From positions 23,084 through 87,083 of the forward strand of contig JAJDTE010000007.1 of the NCBI GenBank assembly GCA_022827325.1: 64,000 nt of DNA, given 5' to 3'. The notes under the pieces were generated by a model. The model was not told the origin of the DNA and made no database searches. It worked only from the letters and a program-made list of their open reading frames with translations. Position numbers and translations under genes: made by a program. Shown piece after piece: positions 46,738 to 56,289 of this stretch. The stretch is from VYFG01 sp022827325. GTDB lineage: Bacteria; Pseudomonadota; Gammaproteobacteria; Arenicellales; Poriferihabitantaceae. Position 1 is the first letter of the stretch. Each line of letters opens with the position of its first letter.

Positions 46738-46739
46738 TC

Positions 46740-46917
46740 CTCCCCCATTGATTTGATTCACCCTCAGTTTATGGAAAGTGGAGGGCCGGCGATGGCAAGG
46801 AAGCGCTTCAGGGCTGAGGGAGTCGTGAACCTGCTGAGGCAGGCGGAAGTTCTACGCGGTCAGGGCATGTCGATGGCCGAAGCGATCCGTCAACTCGGGA
46901 TCGGCGAGGTCACGTTG
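46740..46917 (+). mobile_element. IS3-family remnant (5' part of orfA)
   Basis: From about 46792 the frame reads MARKRFRAEGVVNLLRQAEV, then MSMAEAIRQLGIGEVT, the conserved N-terminus of IS3-type OrfA. The preceding bases look like an IS left end. The match stops near 46917, exactly where the TSUP-derived sequence begins. Confidence 0.75.
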
Positions 46918-47041
46918 TTGCGGGGGTTCAGGCCGGCGGCTGAGCCGCGCACCGGGTGGCGGAGTCGAAACTGAAGATGGTTGTCGCGCTGCTGCCGACC
47001 CTGGTCGGGGCGATGACGCTGATCCGCCCGTCCGTATTCTG
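46918..47041 (+). pseudogene. 3' remnant of a TauE/SafE gene
   Basis: In the TSUP frame it reads AGVQAGG, stop, AAHRVAESKLKMVVALLPT and on to PSVF-stop, matching the C-terminus of the intact gene at 37776-38519 with a Trp to stop change (TGA). No start or upstream part. Confidence 0.88.
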
Positions 47042-47108
47042 ACGCGGGCCCGTGTCCCGGAGACAGCCGGATCGCGAGGGCTGACGGGCAACCGCTCCTT
47101 AGTCCCCG

Positions 47109-47519
47109 TCACTCCTTCCGGCCCGGTTCGCTGTTTGAAATCCAGTCGACCAGATGGTCCACGACCTGCTCCTCGTGGATGAATTGCTCGCTGACCACCT
47201 TCCCGGTCACCGGCAGGGTTTCGGGATCCCTGTCCAGCGTACGCCCTTCGTGCACCAGCCGGTAGGCGCAGGTCCACGGCATCTGTTCGAGGGTGTCCAG
47301 TCTATCCGGGCCGAGCACGATGCAGGCCGGCTGGATCCTTTCGCGGTTTGCATAGTCCGTGCACCGGCAGGCGGCCGTATCGAGAAACCGGCAGGCGACA
47401 TTGGTATAGTGGATCTCGCCGGTGTCCTCGTCCTCCAGCTTGACCAGGCAGCAACGGCCGCAACCGTCGCACAGGTTCTCCCACTCGTCGGCGGTCAGTG
47501 CAAGCAGCGGGCTGGTCAT
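47109..47519 (-). CDS. ycgN: YcgN/UPF0260-like cysteine cluster protein
   Basis: 136 aa. N-terminal CDGCGRCCLVK and later CRFLD...CRCTDY form the Cys cluster typical of the UPF0260/YkgJ families, possibly a metal or Zn site. Full length for the family. Its 3' half is duplicated at the left island boundary. Function is not established. Confidence 0.9.
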   Translation of the reverse strand: MTSPLLALTADEWENLCDGCGRCCLVKLEDEDTGEIHYTNVACRFLDTAACRCTDYANRERIQPACIVLGPDRLDTLEQMPWTCAYRLVHEGRTLDRDPETLPVTGKVVSEQFIHEEQVVDHLVDWISNSEPGRKE

Positions 47520-47535
47520 GAAACAAATCGTCCGG

Positions 47536-49161
47536 TCATGATGCCAGCCTGAAGGCCGCTTCCAGCAGGGTTCTCGTGTATTCGTGCTCCGGGTTTTCGA
47601 AAATCCCCGCGGCGCCGCCCTGCTCCACCACGTCGCCGGACTTCATCACGATCAGGTCGTCGGCGATGGCCCGGACCACCGATAGGTCATGGGAGATGAA
47701 CACGTAGGACAGGTTGTGCTCCCGCTGGATGCGGTTCAGCAGTTCCAGCACCTGCACCTGCACGGTCCGGTCCAGCGCGGAAGTGGGTTCGTCGAGAAAC
47801 AGCACCCTGGGCTCCAGGATCAGCGCCCGGGCGATGGCGATGCGCTGTCTCTGGCCGCCGGAAAACTCGTGGGGGTAGCGGAAACGCGCCCCGGGATCGA
47901 TCTCCACTTCCCCGAGAATCTCCACCACCCGACTGTCCCGCGCCTCCGGGTCGGTCATCAGGCCATGGGCGTCCAGTCCCTCGCTGACGATCTCGCTGAT
48001 GGGCATCCGCGGCGACAGCGAACCGTAGGGATCCTGGAACACCATCTGCAATTGCCGGCGCATGGCCTTGAGTTCGGCGCCTTCCACCGCGCGCATGTCG
48101 CGGCCCATGAAGGCCATCCTGCCCTCGGAATGGATGAGGCGCATGAGCGCCAGGGCCAGGGTGGTCTTGCCGGAGCCGGACTCCCCCACGATGCCGAGGG
48201 TGTGGCCCGGCTTGAGCGCCAGGGTGGCGTCGTTGACCGCCTTCACATGGCCCACGGTGCGCCGCAGGATGCCGCGCCGGATGGGAAACCAGATCCTGAG
48301 ATGCTCCGCCTCGACAATGCGCTCTCCGGCGGCCTCCGGCGGGCTCCTTTCCGGGGGTTCCGCCGACAGCAGGAGCCGCGTGTAATCCTCCTTCGGCGAC
48401 GTGAAGATCCGCGTCGTCGGACCGCGCTCCACCATGCGGCCGTCCTGCATCACCAGGACGCGGTCCGCCACCCTGCGCACCATGTTGAGGTCATGGGTGA
48501 TGAGCAGGATTCCGAGGTTGTTGTCGCGCTGGATCTCCTTCAGGAGGGTCAGGATCCTCGCCTGCACGGTCACGTCCAGCGCCGTGGTGGGTTCGTCCGC
48601 CAACAGGATCTCCGGCAGGTTGGCCAGGGCCATGGCGATCATCACCCGCTGGCGCTGGCCGCCGGAGAGCTGGTGCGGATACGCCCCGAGGCGGGACTCC
48701 GGATCATGGATCCCCACCTGGTTCAGCAGTTCGATGATCTTGTCCCGGGCACTGTCCCCGGTGATGCCCTGGTGCAGTGCCAGCGACTCGGCGACCTGCT
48801 TCTGGATCATGTGCAGCGGGTTGAGCGCGGTCATCGGCTCCTGGAAGATCATGGAGATGTCGTTGCCGCGGATGCGCTGGAGGGTTTCCGTCGACGCCCC
48901 GACCAGGTCGGTTTCCTTGTAGCGCACGGAGCCCGTGGGATGGAATGCCTGGGGATAGGGCAGAAGCTGCAGGATGGACAGGGCGGTCAGGGATTTGCCG
49001 GAACCCGACTCCCCCACCAGGGCCAGGGTCTCGCCGGCGTGGAGATCGAAGGTGACATCCTTCACCACGTCGGAGATGACTTGCCGGTTGTCCTGCCGGA
49101 CGTGGAAGCTGACCGACAGGTCCTCCACCTCCAGCACGGGTCTGTCGCCGCCGACCGTCAT
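47536..49161 (-). CDS. yejF: Microcin C/oligopeptide ABC importer, double ATPase
   Basis: 541 aa from ATG 49161, which overlaps the yejE stop by 4 nt; a longer frame to 49266 is rejected. Two complete ATPase halves: Walker A GESGSGKS and GESGSGKT, signatures LSGGQRQR and FSGGQRQR, Walker B LLADEPTTALD and LFLDEPTSALD, both with intact ITHDL/ISHDL H-loops. Energises YejB/YejE. Confidence 0.96.
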   Translation of the reverse strand: MTVGGDRPVLEVEDLSVSFHVRQDNRQVISDVVKDVTFDLHAGETLALVGESGSGKSLTALSILQLLPYPQAFHPTGSVRYKETDLVGASTETLQRIRGNDISMIFQEPMTALNPLHMIQKQVAESLALHQGITGDSARDKIIELLNQVGIHDPESRLGAYPHQLSGGQRQRVMIAMALANLPEILLADEPTTALDVTVQARILTLLKEIQRDNNLGILLITHDLNMVRRVADRVLVMQDGRMVERGPTTRIFTSPKEDYTRLLLSAEPPERSPPEAAGERIVEAEHLRIWFPIRRGILRRTVGHVKAVNDATLALKPGHTLGIVGESGSGKTTLALALMRLIHSEGRMAFMGRDMRAVEGAELKAMRRQLQMVFQDPYGSLSPRMPISEIVSEGLDAHGLMTDPEARDSRVVEILGEVEIDPGARFRYPHEFSGGQRQRIAIARALILEPRVLFLDEPTSALDRTVQVQVLELLNRIQREHNLSYVFISHDLSVVRAIADDLIVMKSGDVVEQGGAAGIFENPEHEYTRTLLEAAFRLAS

Positions 49162-50225
49162 TTGAACAGCTTCCTCGGATCGAAGGCGTCCCGCACGCCC
49201 TCGCCGATGAACACCAGCAGGGAGAGCATGAGGCCGATGACCACGAAGCTGGTGATGCCGAGCCACGGGGCCTGCAGGTTGTTCTTGCCCTGGTTCAGCA
49301 TTTCTCCGAGCGAAGGCGAGCCCACCGGAAGGCCGAAGCCGAGGAAATCCAGGCTGGTGAGCGTGGTCACGGAGCCACTCAGGATGAACGGCATGAAGGT
49401 CAGGGTGGCCACCATCGCGTTGGGGAGGATATGCCGGAACATGATGGTCCGGTCGCCGACGCCCAGGGCCCGGGCGGCGCGGATGTACTCGAAGTTGCGC
49501 GCGCGCAGGAACTCCGCCCGCACCACGGCCACGAGCCCGGTCCAGGAAAACAGCAGCATCAGCGCCAGGAGGCTGTAGAAGCCCGGGGTGATCACCGCCG
49601 CCATGATGATGAGGAGGTACAGGACGGGGAGCCCCTCCCAGATTTCGATGAATCGCTGCATCATGAGATCCAGCGTCCCGCCAAAGTACCCCTGCACCGC
49701 CCCGGCGGCGATGCCGACCACCGAACTCAGCGCCGTCAGGATGAGCCCGAACAGGATGGATATGCGGAACCCGTAGACGACCCGGGCGAGCACGTCGCGG
49801 GCCTGGTCATCGGTGCCGAGCCAGTGCCGGGCCGAGGGCGGCGCCGGCGCCGGAACCTCCAGTTCGTAGTCGATGGTGTCGTAGGAGTACGGGATCGGGG
49901 GCCAGAGAATCCAGCCCCTTTCCTCGATCAGTTCCTGGATGTAGGGGTCGCGGTAGTCGGCCTCGAGCTCGAACTCGCCGCCGAACACGGTTTCCGGATA
50001 GATCTTGAACACGGGCATGTAGAACCCGCCGTCATAACGGACCAGCACCGGCCGGTCATTGGCGATCAGCTCCGCGCCCAGCGTCAGCACAAACAGCACC
50101 GTGAAGATCCAGAGCGACCAGTAGCCGCGCCGGTTGCGCCTGAAATTCTCCCAGCGCCGCAGGTTGATGGGAGTCACCCGGAAGCCGAGCACCCTGCCCG
50201 AATAGTGCTCCGCCGCCGATTCCAT
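49158..50225 (-). CDS. yejE: Oligopeptide ABC importer permease
   Basis: 355 aa from ATG 50225 (GTG 50228 also possible), overlapping the yejB stop. DppC-type permease: an N-terminal helix, a periplasmic loop (about 55-130), then LGTDDQARDVLARVVYGFRIS and the coupling loop YIRAARALGVGDRTIMFRHILPN. Confidence 0.95.
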   Translation of the reverse strand: MESAAEHYSGRVLGFRVTPINLRRWENFRRNRRGYWSLWIFTVLFVLTLGAELIANDRPVLVRYDGGFYMPVFKIYPETVFGGEFELEADYRDPYIQELIEERGWILWPPIPYSYDTIDYELEVPAPAPPSARHWLGTDDQARDVLARVVYGFRISILFGLILTALSSVVGIAAGAVQGYFGGTLDLMMQRFIEIWEGLPVLYLLIIMAAVITPGFYSLLALMLLFSWTGLVAVVRAEFLRARNFEYIRAARALGVGDRTIMFRHILPNAMVATLTFMPFILSGSVTTLTSLDFLGFGLPVGSPSLGEMLNQGKNNLQAPWLGITSFVVIGLMLSLLVFIGEGVRDAFDPRKLFK

Positions 50226-51334
50226 CACACCGCCCTGGATTCGAAGTCGATGCGCGGGTCCACGATGGTGTAGAGCACGTCTCGCACGATCTGCAGCAAC
50301 AGCCCGATGAGCGTAAAGAAATACAGGGTCGCGAACATGACCGGGTAGTCCCGGTTGATGGCCGCCTCGAAACCCAGCAGACCCAGGCCGTCCAGGGAGA
50401 AGATCACCTCGATCAGCAGGGAGCCGGTGAACAGGATGCTGATGAACAGCGCCGGGAACCCGGCGATGACGATCAGCATCGCGTTGCGGAAGACATGGCC
50501 GTAGAGCACCCTTTGCTCATCCAGGCCCTTGGCCCGCGCGGTCAGCACGTACTGCAGCTTGATCTGGTCGAGGAACGAATTCTTGGTCAGCATGGTCAGC
50601 GTGGCGAAACTGCCGATCACCATGGCCGCCACCGGCAGGGTGATGTGCCAGAGATAATCCAGGATCTGCTTCCACAGGGGAAAGTCGTCCCAGCCCTCCG
50701 AGGTGAGGCCGCGCAGCGGAAAGATGTCGAAGTAGCGCCCCCCCGCAAACAGCACGATCAGCAGGATGGCGAAGAGGAAACCGGGGATCGCGTAGCCCGC
50801 CACGATCAGCCCGCTGGTCCAGGTGTCGAAGCGGGAATCGTCGTACACCGCCTTGCGGATGCCGAGCGGGATGGAGACCAGGTAGGTGATCACCGTGGTC
50901 CACAGGCCGAGGGAGATCGACACCGGCATCTTCTCGAGGACCAGGTCGACCACCCGCTTGTTGCTGTAGTAGCTCTCCCCGAAATCAAACCGGAGGTAGT
51001 CCCCGATCATCTTGAGTAAACGCTCGTGGGCGGGCCGGTCGAAGCCGAACTGCTTTTCGATCTCGGCGATGATCTCGGGGCGCAGCCCCTGGGCGCCGCG
51101 ATACTTGCTGACGCCCTGTCCCCCGCCCGCCACCGGCTCGCTCCCGCCGCCCTGGATGTCCGAACCGGTACCGGAAAAGCGGCTGGTGGCGTCTGCGCCA
51201 TGGCCCTGGAATTCCGCGATGGCCTGCTCCACGGGACCTCCGGGCGCGAACTGGATGATGGCGAAATTCACCACCATGATTCCCAGCAGCGTCGGAATCA
51301 CCAGCAGCAGGCGACGGATGATATAGGCCAGCAT
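50225..51334 (-). CDS. yejB: Oligopeptide ABC importer permease
   Basis: 369-aa DppB-type permease with N-terminal MLAYIIRRLLLVIPTLLGIM and the coupling loop YVLTARAKGLDEQRVLYGHVFRNAM. The periplasmic loop after the first helix carries a Gly/Ser-rich stretch (about 45-75). Confidence 0.95.
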   Translation of the reverse strand: MLAYIIRRLLLVIPTLLGIMVVNFAIIQFAPGGPVEQAIAEFQGHGADATSRFSGTGSDIQGGGSEPVAGGGQGVSKYRGAQGLRPEIIAEIEKQFGFDRPAHERLLKMIGDYLRFDFGESYYSNKRVVDLVLEKMPVSISLGLWTTVITYLVSIPLGIRKAVYDDSRFDTWTSGLIVAGYAIPGFLFAILLIVLFAGGRYFDIFPLRGLTSEGWDDFPLWKQILDYLWHITLPVAAMVIGSFATLTMLTKNSFLDQIKLQYVLTARAKGLDEQRVLYGHVFRNAMLIVIAGFPALFISILFTGSLLIEVIFSLDGLGLLGFEAAINRDYPVMFATLYFFTLIGLLLQIVRDVLYTIVDPRIDFESRAV

Positions 51335-51366
51335 TGCCTGGTTGACCGGTCAGCGCCCCCCTGCCG

Positions 51367-53214
51367 TCAGCGCTCCAGCGCGGCGTCCTTTTGCGTGTCC
51401 ACCCACCAGGCGCCGGGGAAGCCCACGCTGTACACGGGCCGCCGTTCGGGGAATCCGAAGCGGTTCCAGTAGGCGACCCAGAACTCGTCGTTGAAGTACG
51501 TCGGCACCGCGTAATGATTCCACAGCAGGACCCGGTCCAGCGCCCGGGTACTGTTCTGCAGGGTCTCGAGGTCCCTTGCCACGATGATCTGTTCTATGAT
51601 CGCATCCACCACCGGGTTCTTGATGCCGCCGGAGTTGCCGCCCCGGATATCCGCCGATTCGGAGCCGAAGAAGCTGCGCAGTTCGGTGCCCGGCGGGGGA
51701 AAGAAATTGAGCCCGCCGACCCAGAGATCAAAGTCGTAGTCGTAGATCCGGGTGCGCCACTGGGAGGTGTCCACGAGGCGGATGGAGGCATCGATGCCGG
51801 CACGCTTCAGGCTCTCGACGAAAGGCAGCGCGAGCCGCTGGCTTTCCGGGTACGCGGTCATGAACTCGACCTGGAGCTGTTCGCCGGTGCCGTCGGAAAC
51901 CAGCTTTCCCTCCTTCAGCCCCCAGCCGGCCTGCTTGAACAGCGCCAGGGCGCGCCGGAGAATCTTGCGGTCGCGGCCGCTGCCATCGGTTTTCGGCGGG
52001 ATGAAGGCCTTCCGGAGCGTCCCTTCCGGCAACTCGCCCGCGAAGGGCTGGAGGATGGCCTGTTCCGCGGCCGTGGGCTCACCGGTCGCGCCGTAGTCGG
52101 AATTGGGGAAATAGCTGTCGATGCGCCGGTACTGGCCGTACAGAAGGGTCCGCTGGATGGCCTCGAAGTCATACAGGGTCATGATGGCCTCGCGAACGCG
52201 GATGTCGCTGAACTTTTCCCGCTTCAGGTTGAAGAAGTAGCCGCCCATGCCCCGGGGGCTTTTTCTCGGGATCTCCTCGCGGACAACGCGTCCGTCCTCC
52301 ACCGGCGTGATGTCGTATTCCGTCATCCAGCGCTTGGCGCTGTTCTCGGAGCGGAAATCGATTTCCCCGGCCTTGAAGGCCTCGAATTCCACGGTCAGGT
52401 CCCGGTAGTACTCGTACCGGATTTCGTCGATGTTGTTCAGGCCGCGTTTCACGGGGAGGTCCCTGGCCCAGTAGTCCTTCACCCGCTCATAGGTGATGGA
52501 GCGCCCGGGATCCAGTTCCTTGACCCGGTAGGGGCCGCTGGTCAGCGGCGGCTCCAGGGTGGACGCGGTCACGTCCTTGTCCTCCCAGTAGTGTACCGGC
52601 AGCGGCGACATGCCCGCGGCGATGGTGATGGGCTTCATGCTGCCGGTGGTCTTGAAATTGAACTTGAGGCGCCTGTCCGACAGCGCCTCCGCGCTTTCGA
52701 CGTCCTCGTAGAACGACTTGATGAAGGCGCGGCCGTGCTCCTTGATGGTTTCCAGCGCAAAGACGAAATCCCGGGCGACGATCGGCGCGCCGTCATGATA
52801 GACCGCCTCCTTGCGCAGGTTGAAGATCGCCCAGCTCCTGTCCTCGGGATACTCCACCGTTTCCGCGATCAGCCCGTACAGGCCGTCGATCTCGTCCGCG
52901 GACCCCGTCATCAGGTCGTCGTACACCACACCGATACTGCCTGGCCACTCGCCCTTCAGGACGTAGAAATTCAACGTGTCGAAGGAGCCGAAATCGCTCA
53001 GCACCACCCGGCCGCCCTTGGGAGCGTCGGGATTGGCGTAGGGGAAGTGTTCGATGCCGCCGGCGTACAGCGGCTCCCCGAATTCGGCGATGGCCCATTT
53101 CTTGACGACGTTGTCCTGGGCGGCCGCGGTGCCGGGGGTCGCGGTCACGGATGCAAGGGCCAGCGCAATTGCCGTCGCAACCGGCAGGCTTTTGTTTCGC
53201 AAGAGCTTGTTCAT
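51367..53214 (-). CDS. yejA: Oligopeptide/microcin C periplasmic binding protein
   Basis: 615 aa from ATG 53214 with AGGGAA upstream. Signal peptide (1-33, AAA-QD). SBP family 5 features: WAIAEFGEPLYAGGIEHFPYANPDAPKGG, SWAIFNLRKEAVYHDGAPIVARDFVFAL, and DLWVGGLNFFPPPGTELRSFFGS, the last typical of YejA. The reading frame stays open far upstream, antisense to the MFS gene, but that part is not coding. Confidence 0.95.
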   Translation of the reverse strand: MNKLLRNKSLPVATAIALALASVTATPGTAAAQDNVVKKWAIAEFGEPLYAGGIEHFPYANPDAPKGGRVVLSDFGSFDTLNFYVLKGEWPGSIGVVYDDLMTGSADEIDGLYGLIAETVEYPEDRSWAIFNLRKEAVYHDGAPIVARDFVFALETIKEHGRAFIKSFYEDVESAEALSDRRLKFNFKTTGSMKPITIAAGMSPLPVHYWEDKDVTASTLEPPLTSGPYRVKELDPGRSITYERVKDYWARDLPVKRGLNNIDEIRYEYYRDLTVEFEAFKAGEIDFRSENSAKRWMTEYDITPVEDGRVVREEIPRKSPRGMGGYFFNLKREKFSDIRVREAIMTLYDFEAIQRTLLYGQYRRIDSYFPNSDYGATGEPTAAEQAILQPFAGELPEGTLRKAFIPPKTDGSGRDRKILRRALALFKQAGWGLKEGKLVSDGTGEQLQVEFMTAYPESQRLALPFVESLKRAGIDASIRLVDTSQWRTRIYDYDFDLWVGGLNFFPPPGTELRSFFGSESADIRGGNSGGIKNPVVDAIIEQIIVARDLETLQNSTRALDRVLLWNHYAVPTYFNDEFWVAYWNRFGFPERRPVYSVGFPGAWWVDTQKDAALER

Positions 53215-53472
53215 GAAATTTCCCTGTTCTTCCTGGAAGTCCGGAACGGTTCGGCAGTTCCGGGGCGGCTGTTGATAACCGGATTGTGCGGGATTTGACG
53301 TGAAACTCAAGTCTCGCCCGATGGCGCACCACGGGCATTCGACACTGTTTCGGTCCCGTGGTTCCTGCCGGGCGGGGCCGGGAGCCGACCGGCACCGGCA
53401 GGCAGGGACCGGAATCGGCTCCTTCCGGGACGGGAAAATGTGGTAGAAGCATGTAGCCAACCGGTTCCGCCC

Positions 53473-54669
53473 ATGAAACCAGACAAAGCCATCCTGTCCA
53501 TGGCCATCGGCCAGGTTTTCACCTGGGCGGGGCTCTACTACATCTTCCCCGCGCTGCTGTTGCGCTGGGAACAGGATCTTGGCTGGTCCAAGGCGGAACT
53601 CACCGCCGCCATTACCCTGGCGGTATTCGTTTCCGCCGTGGCGGCGGTGCCTGCCGGGCGGATGATCGACCGGGGTCAGGGGGCATCCCTGATGGCGGGC
53701 TGCGCCCTCCTTGGCAGCGCGGCCCTGTTTGCCTGCTCGTTCGTGCAGCAATACTGGCAGTTTCTCTTCCTGTGGTCGGTGATCGGCGTCAGCCTGGCGG
53801 GGTGTCTCTACGAACCCTGTTTCGCCATCGTCACCCGCGCCCGGGGGTCGCGGGCAAAGCAGTCGATCGTCCTCATCACCCTGATTGCCGGATTCGCCGG
53901 CGCCGTCAGCTTCCCTTCCGCCCACATGCTGGCGGAGGCCTTCGGCTGGCGGATCGCCCTTCGGGTAGCCGCCCTGGCAGTGGCCCTGGCCGGCGCACCG
54001 ATACTCTGGTTCGGCGCCCGGATGGTGGAATCGGGCGCACAGGCCGAACGGATGGAACCCCTGGCAACCGCGCACGCCGGGTCGGTGCGCCTGCTCGCAA
54101 GCCCCGTGTTCTGGTTTCTCGGCATCGGCATGGCCCTGCTCGCCGTGATCCACGGCGTCGCGCTGCATCACCTGCTGCCGATCCTGAATGAACGGGGCGT
54201 ACACCCGGAAGTGGCGGTGTTCGCGGCTTCCCTCATCGGTCCGATGCAGGTGGCGGGCAGGCTCGTGATGGTTGCGGCGGACCGGCACGTGTCCAACCAC
54301 GGCATCGCGGTCGCGACCTTCGTGCTGATGGGGCTGTCCATACTGCTGCTCATCGGCGCCGGCGGCACACCCACGCTGGTGGTGACCTTCGTGGTCTTCT
54401 TCGGCGGCAGCTACGGCATCGTCAGCATCATCAGGCCGGTGATCGCACGGGACCTCCTTGGGCAGGCCGGCTTCGGCGCCAAGTCCGGTGGCCTTGCCCT
54501 GCTGTACCTGTGCGGCAGCGCATCGGCGCCTTTTGTCGGCGCCCTGCTCTGGGAGTTCGGCGGCTACGGCCTGGTCCTTCAGTTGCTGGTGGGACTTTCG
54601 GTTGTCGGACTTGCCCTCTATGTCACCGCCCACAGGATCGTGGCAGTCATGGCAACGGGCAGATCCTGA
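53473..54669 (+). CDS. MFS transporter
   Basis: 398 aa from ATG 53473, about 12 hydrophobic helices. Loop 2-3 motif PAGRMIDRGQG fits the MFS consensus. Resembles monocarboxylate-type MFS carriers (FTWAGLYYIFPALLLRWEQDLGWS). Substrate unknown. Divergent from yejA with a 258-base gap. Confidence 0.88.
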   Translation: MKPDKAILSMAIGQVFTWAGLYYIFPALLLRWEQDLGWSKAELTAAITLAVFVSAVAAVPAGRMIDRGQGASLMAGCALLGSAALFACSFVQQYWQFLFLWSVIGVSLAGCLYEPCFAIVTRARGSRAKQSIVLITLIAGFAGAVSFPSAHMLAEAFGWRIALRVAALAVALAGAPILWFGARMVESGAQAERMEPLATAHAGSVRLLASPVFWFLGIGMALLAVIHGVALHHLLPILNERGVHPEVAVFAASLIGPMQVAGRLVMVAADRHVSNHGIAVATFVLMGLSILLLIGAGGTPTLVVTFVVFFGGSYGIVSIIRPVIARDLLGQAGFGAKSGGLALLYLCGSASAPFVGALLWEFGGYGLVLQLLVGLSVVGLALYVTAHRIVAVMATGRS

Positions 54670-54715
54670 GTTCCGGCAAGGCCTCCTCTATCCTTTAACA
54701 AAGGAAACGAAAAGT

Positions 54716-54937
54716 ATGAAGAGTCAATTTATCGCGATTGTAGAGCGTGAAGGAAGCGGGTATGTCGCCTTATGCCCAGTAGTAGATGTCGCCAGCCAGG
54801 GAGATACCGTGGACGAAGCGCGGGAAAACCTTGCCGAAGCACTCCGCCTGTTCTTTGAGACCGCTCCCTCAGGAGAATTTCAACGGCGGCTGCACAACGA
54901 AGTCTATGTCACTTCCGTTGAGATACCTATTGACTGA
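54716..54937 (+). CDS. HicB-family antitoxin-like protein without HicA
   Basis: 73 aa from ATG 54716 with AAAGGAAAC. The HicB RNase-H-like fold is seen in FIAIVEREGSGYVALCPVVDV, then SQGDTVDEARENLAEALRLFFE. No HicA frame lies on either side, so this is an orphan. It has no C-terminal DNA-binding domain. Confidence 0.8.
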   Translation: MKSQFIAIVEREGSGYVALCPVVDVASQGDTVDEARENLAEALRLFFETAPSGEFQRRLHNEVYVTSVEIPID

Positions 54938-55044
54938 ATTTCCAGTACTTTCGGGACGGGATGCCTGCCCTTCCCGGCCCGGTGGAACGGATCACCGGTG
55001 CGGGTTATCCTGTCGATCCCTCAGACCACTTGCCCGTAATTACC

Positions 55045-56232
55045 ATGACCGGACCAAGGCTCCATTTTTCCCGTGAGGAATACGGCGTCCGCATCGGGAA
55101 GACCCGCGAGGCCATGGCCGGGCGGGGTCTTGACCTGATCATCGTTTCCGACCCGTCCAACATGGCCTGGCTTACCGGCTATGACGGATGGTCGTTCTAT
55201 GTGCACCAGTGCGTGCTGCTCGGCATGGAGGGCGACCCGGTGTGGTACGGCCGCTCACAGGATGCCAATGGTGCCAGACGGACCTGCTTCATGGCGGAAG
55301 ATGACATCATCGGCTACGCCGACCATTACGTGCAGTCCACCGAACGCCACCCCATGGATTTCCTCTCCGGCTGCATCCGCGAGCGGGGCTGGGACCGTTG
55401 CCGTATCGGCGTGGAAATGGACAACTACTGGTTTTCGGCGGCGGCCTACGCCTCGCTCCAGGCACACCTGCCGGACACGTCGTTCGCCGACGCCACCGGG
55501 TTGGTGAACTGGCAGCGCGCGGTGAAATCCGGACAGGAGCTTGCCTACATGCGAAGTGCGGCGAGAATTGTCGAGCGGATACATGCCCGGATCGTTGAAA
55601 AGGTCGAGCCCGGAATACGCAAATGCGACCTGGTGGCGGAGATTTACGATGCGGCTCTTCGCTACGACAGCGACATCGGCGCCGGCGGGGACTACCCTGC
55701 CCTGGTGCCCCTGCTGCCGTCCGGCACCGATGCCGCCGCGCCGCATCTCACCTGGGATGACCGGCCGATGAAAAGCGGCGAGGGCACGTTCTTCGAAGTC
55801 GCCGGCGTGGTCCACCGCTACCATTGCCCGCTGTCCCGCACCGTGTTCCTCGGCAAGCCGACAAGGACTTTCCTGAATGCGGAACAGGCGGTGCTCGAGG
55901 GAATGGAAGCGGGGCTCGAGGCGGCAAGAGCGGGCAACCTCTGCGAGGATATCGCCAATGCCTTCTTCACGGTGCTGGAGAAATACGGCATCACCAAGGA
56001 CAACCGCGCCGGCTATTCCATCGGGCTCTCCTATCCCCCGGACTGGGGCGAACGCACCATGTCGCTGCGACCCGGAGACCGCACCGTGCTCAAGGAGAAC
56101 ATGGCATTCCATTTCATGACCGGGCTCTGGATGGAGGACTGGGGCTTCGAGATCACCGAGAGCATCGTGATCGGCAGCGACGGCCCGGAATGCCTGGCGA
56201 ACGTGCCCCGGAAGCTGGTGGTCAAGGACTGA
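55045..56232 (+). CDS. doeA: M24-family ectoine hydrolase-like protein (DoeA type)
   Basis: 395 aa from ATG 55045, the length of DoeA. Creatinase-like N-terminal domain (IIVSDPSNMAWLTGYDGWSFYVHQ, VWYGRSQDANGARRT) and a pita-bread C domain. The usual metal-ligand positions read FFEVAGVVHRYHCPLSRTVFLG, not the D-x-D of metallopeptidases, as in creatinase-type members. Ends FHFMTGLW, ITESIVIG. DoeA opens ectoine to N-acetyl-diaminobutyrate. A doeB-type gene lies 3 kb away, supporting the call. Confidence 0.82.
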   Translation: MTGPRLHFSREEYGVRIGKTREAMAGRGLDLIIVSDPSNMAWLTGYDGWSFYVHQCVLLGMEGDPVWYGRSQDANGARRTCFMAEDDIIGYADHYVQSTERHPMDFLSGCIRERGWDRCRIGVEMDNYWFSAAAYASLQAHLPDTSFADATGLVNWQRAVKSGQELAYMRSAARIVERIHARIVEKVEPGIRKCDLVAEIYDAALRYDSDIGAGGDYPALVPLLPSGTDAAAPHLTWDDRPMKSGEGTFFEVAGVVHRYHCPLSRTVFLGKPTRTFLNAEQAVLEGMEAGLEAARAGNLCEDIANAFFTVLEKYGITKDNRAGYSIGLSYPPDWGERTMSLRPGDRTVLKENMAFHFMTGLWMEDWGFEITESIVIGSDGPECLANVPRKLVVKD

Positions 56233-56289
56233 TCCGGATCCCCCGGGAAGGCAGACCAGTCAGTCAAGAAACCCTTCGGTATACGAACC

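Noticed and set aside
51391..53298. Long plus-strand frame across yejA
   Set aside because: Antisense shadow of yejA.
53215..54633. Long upstream extension of the yejA frame
   Set aside because: It runs antisense through the MFS gene; the signal peptide and ribosome-binding site fix the yejA start at 53214.
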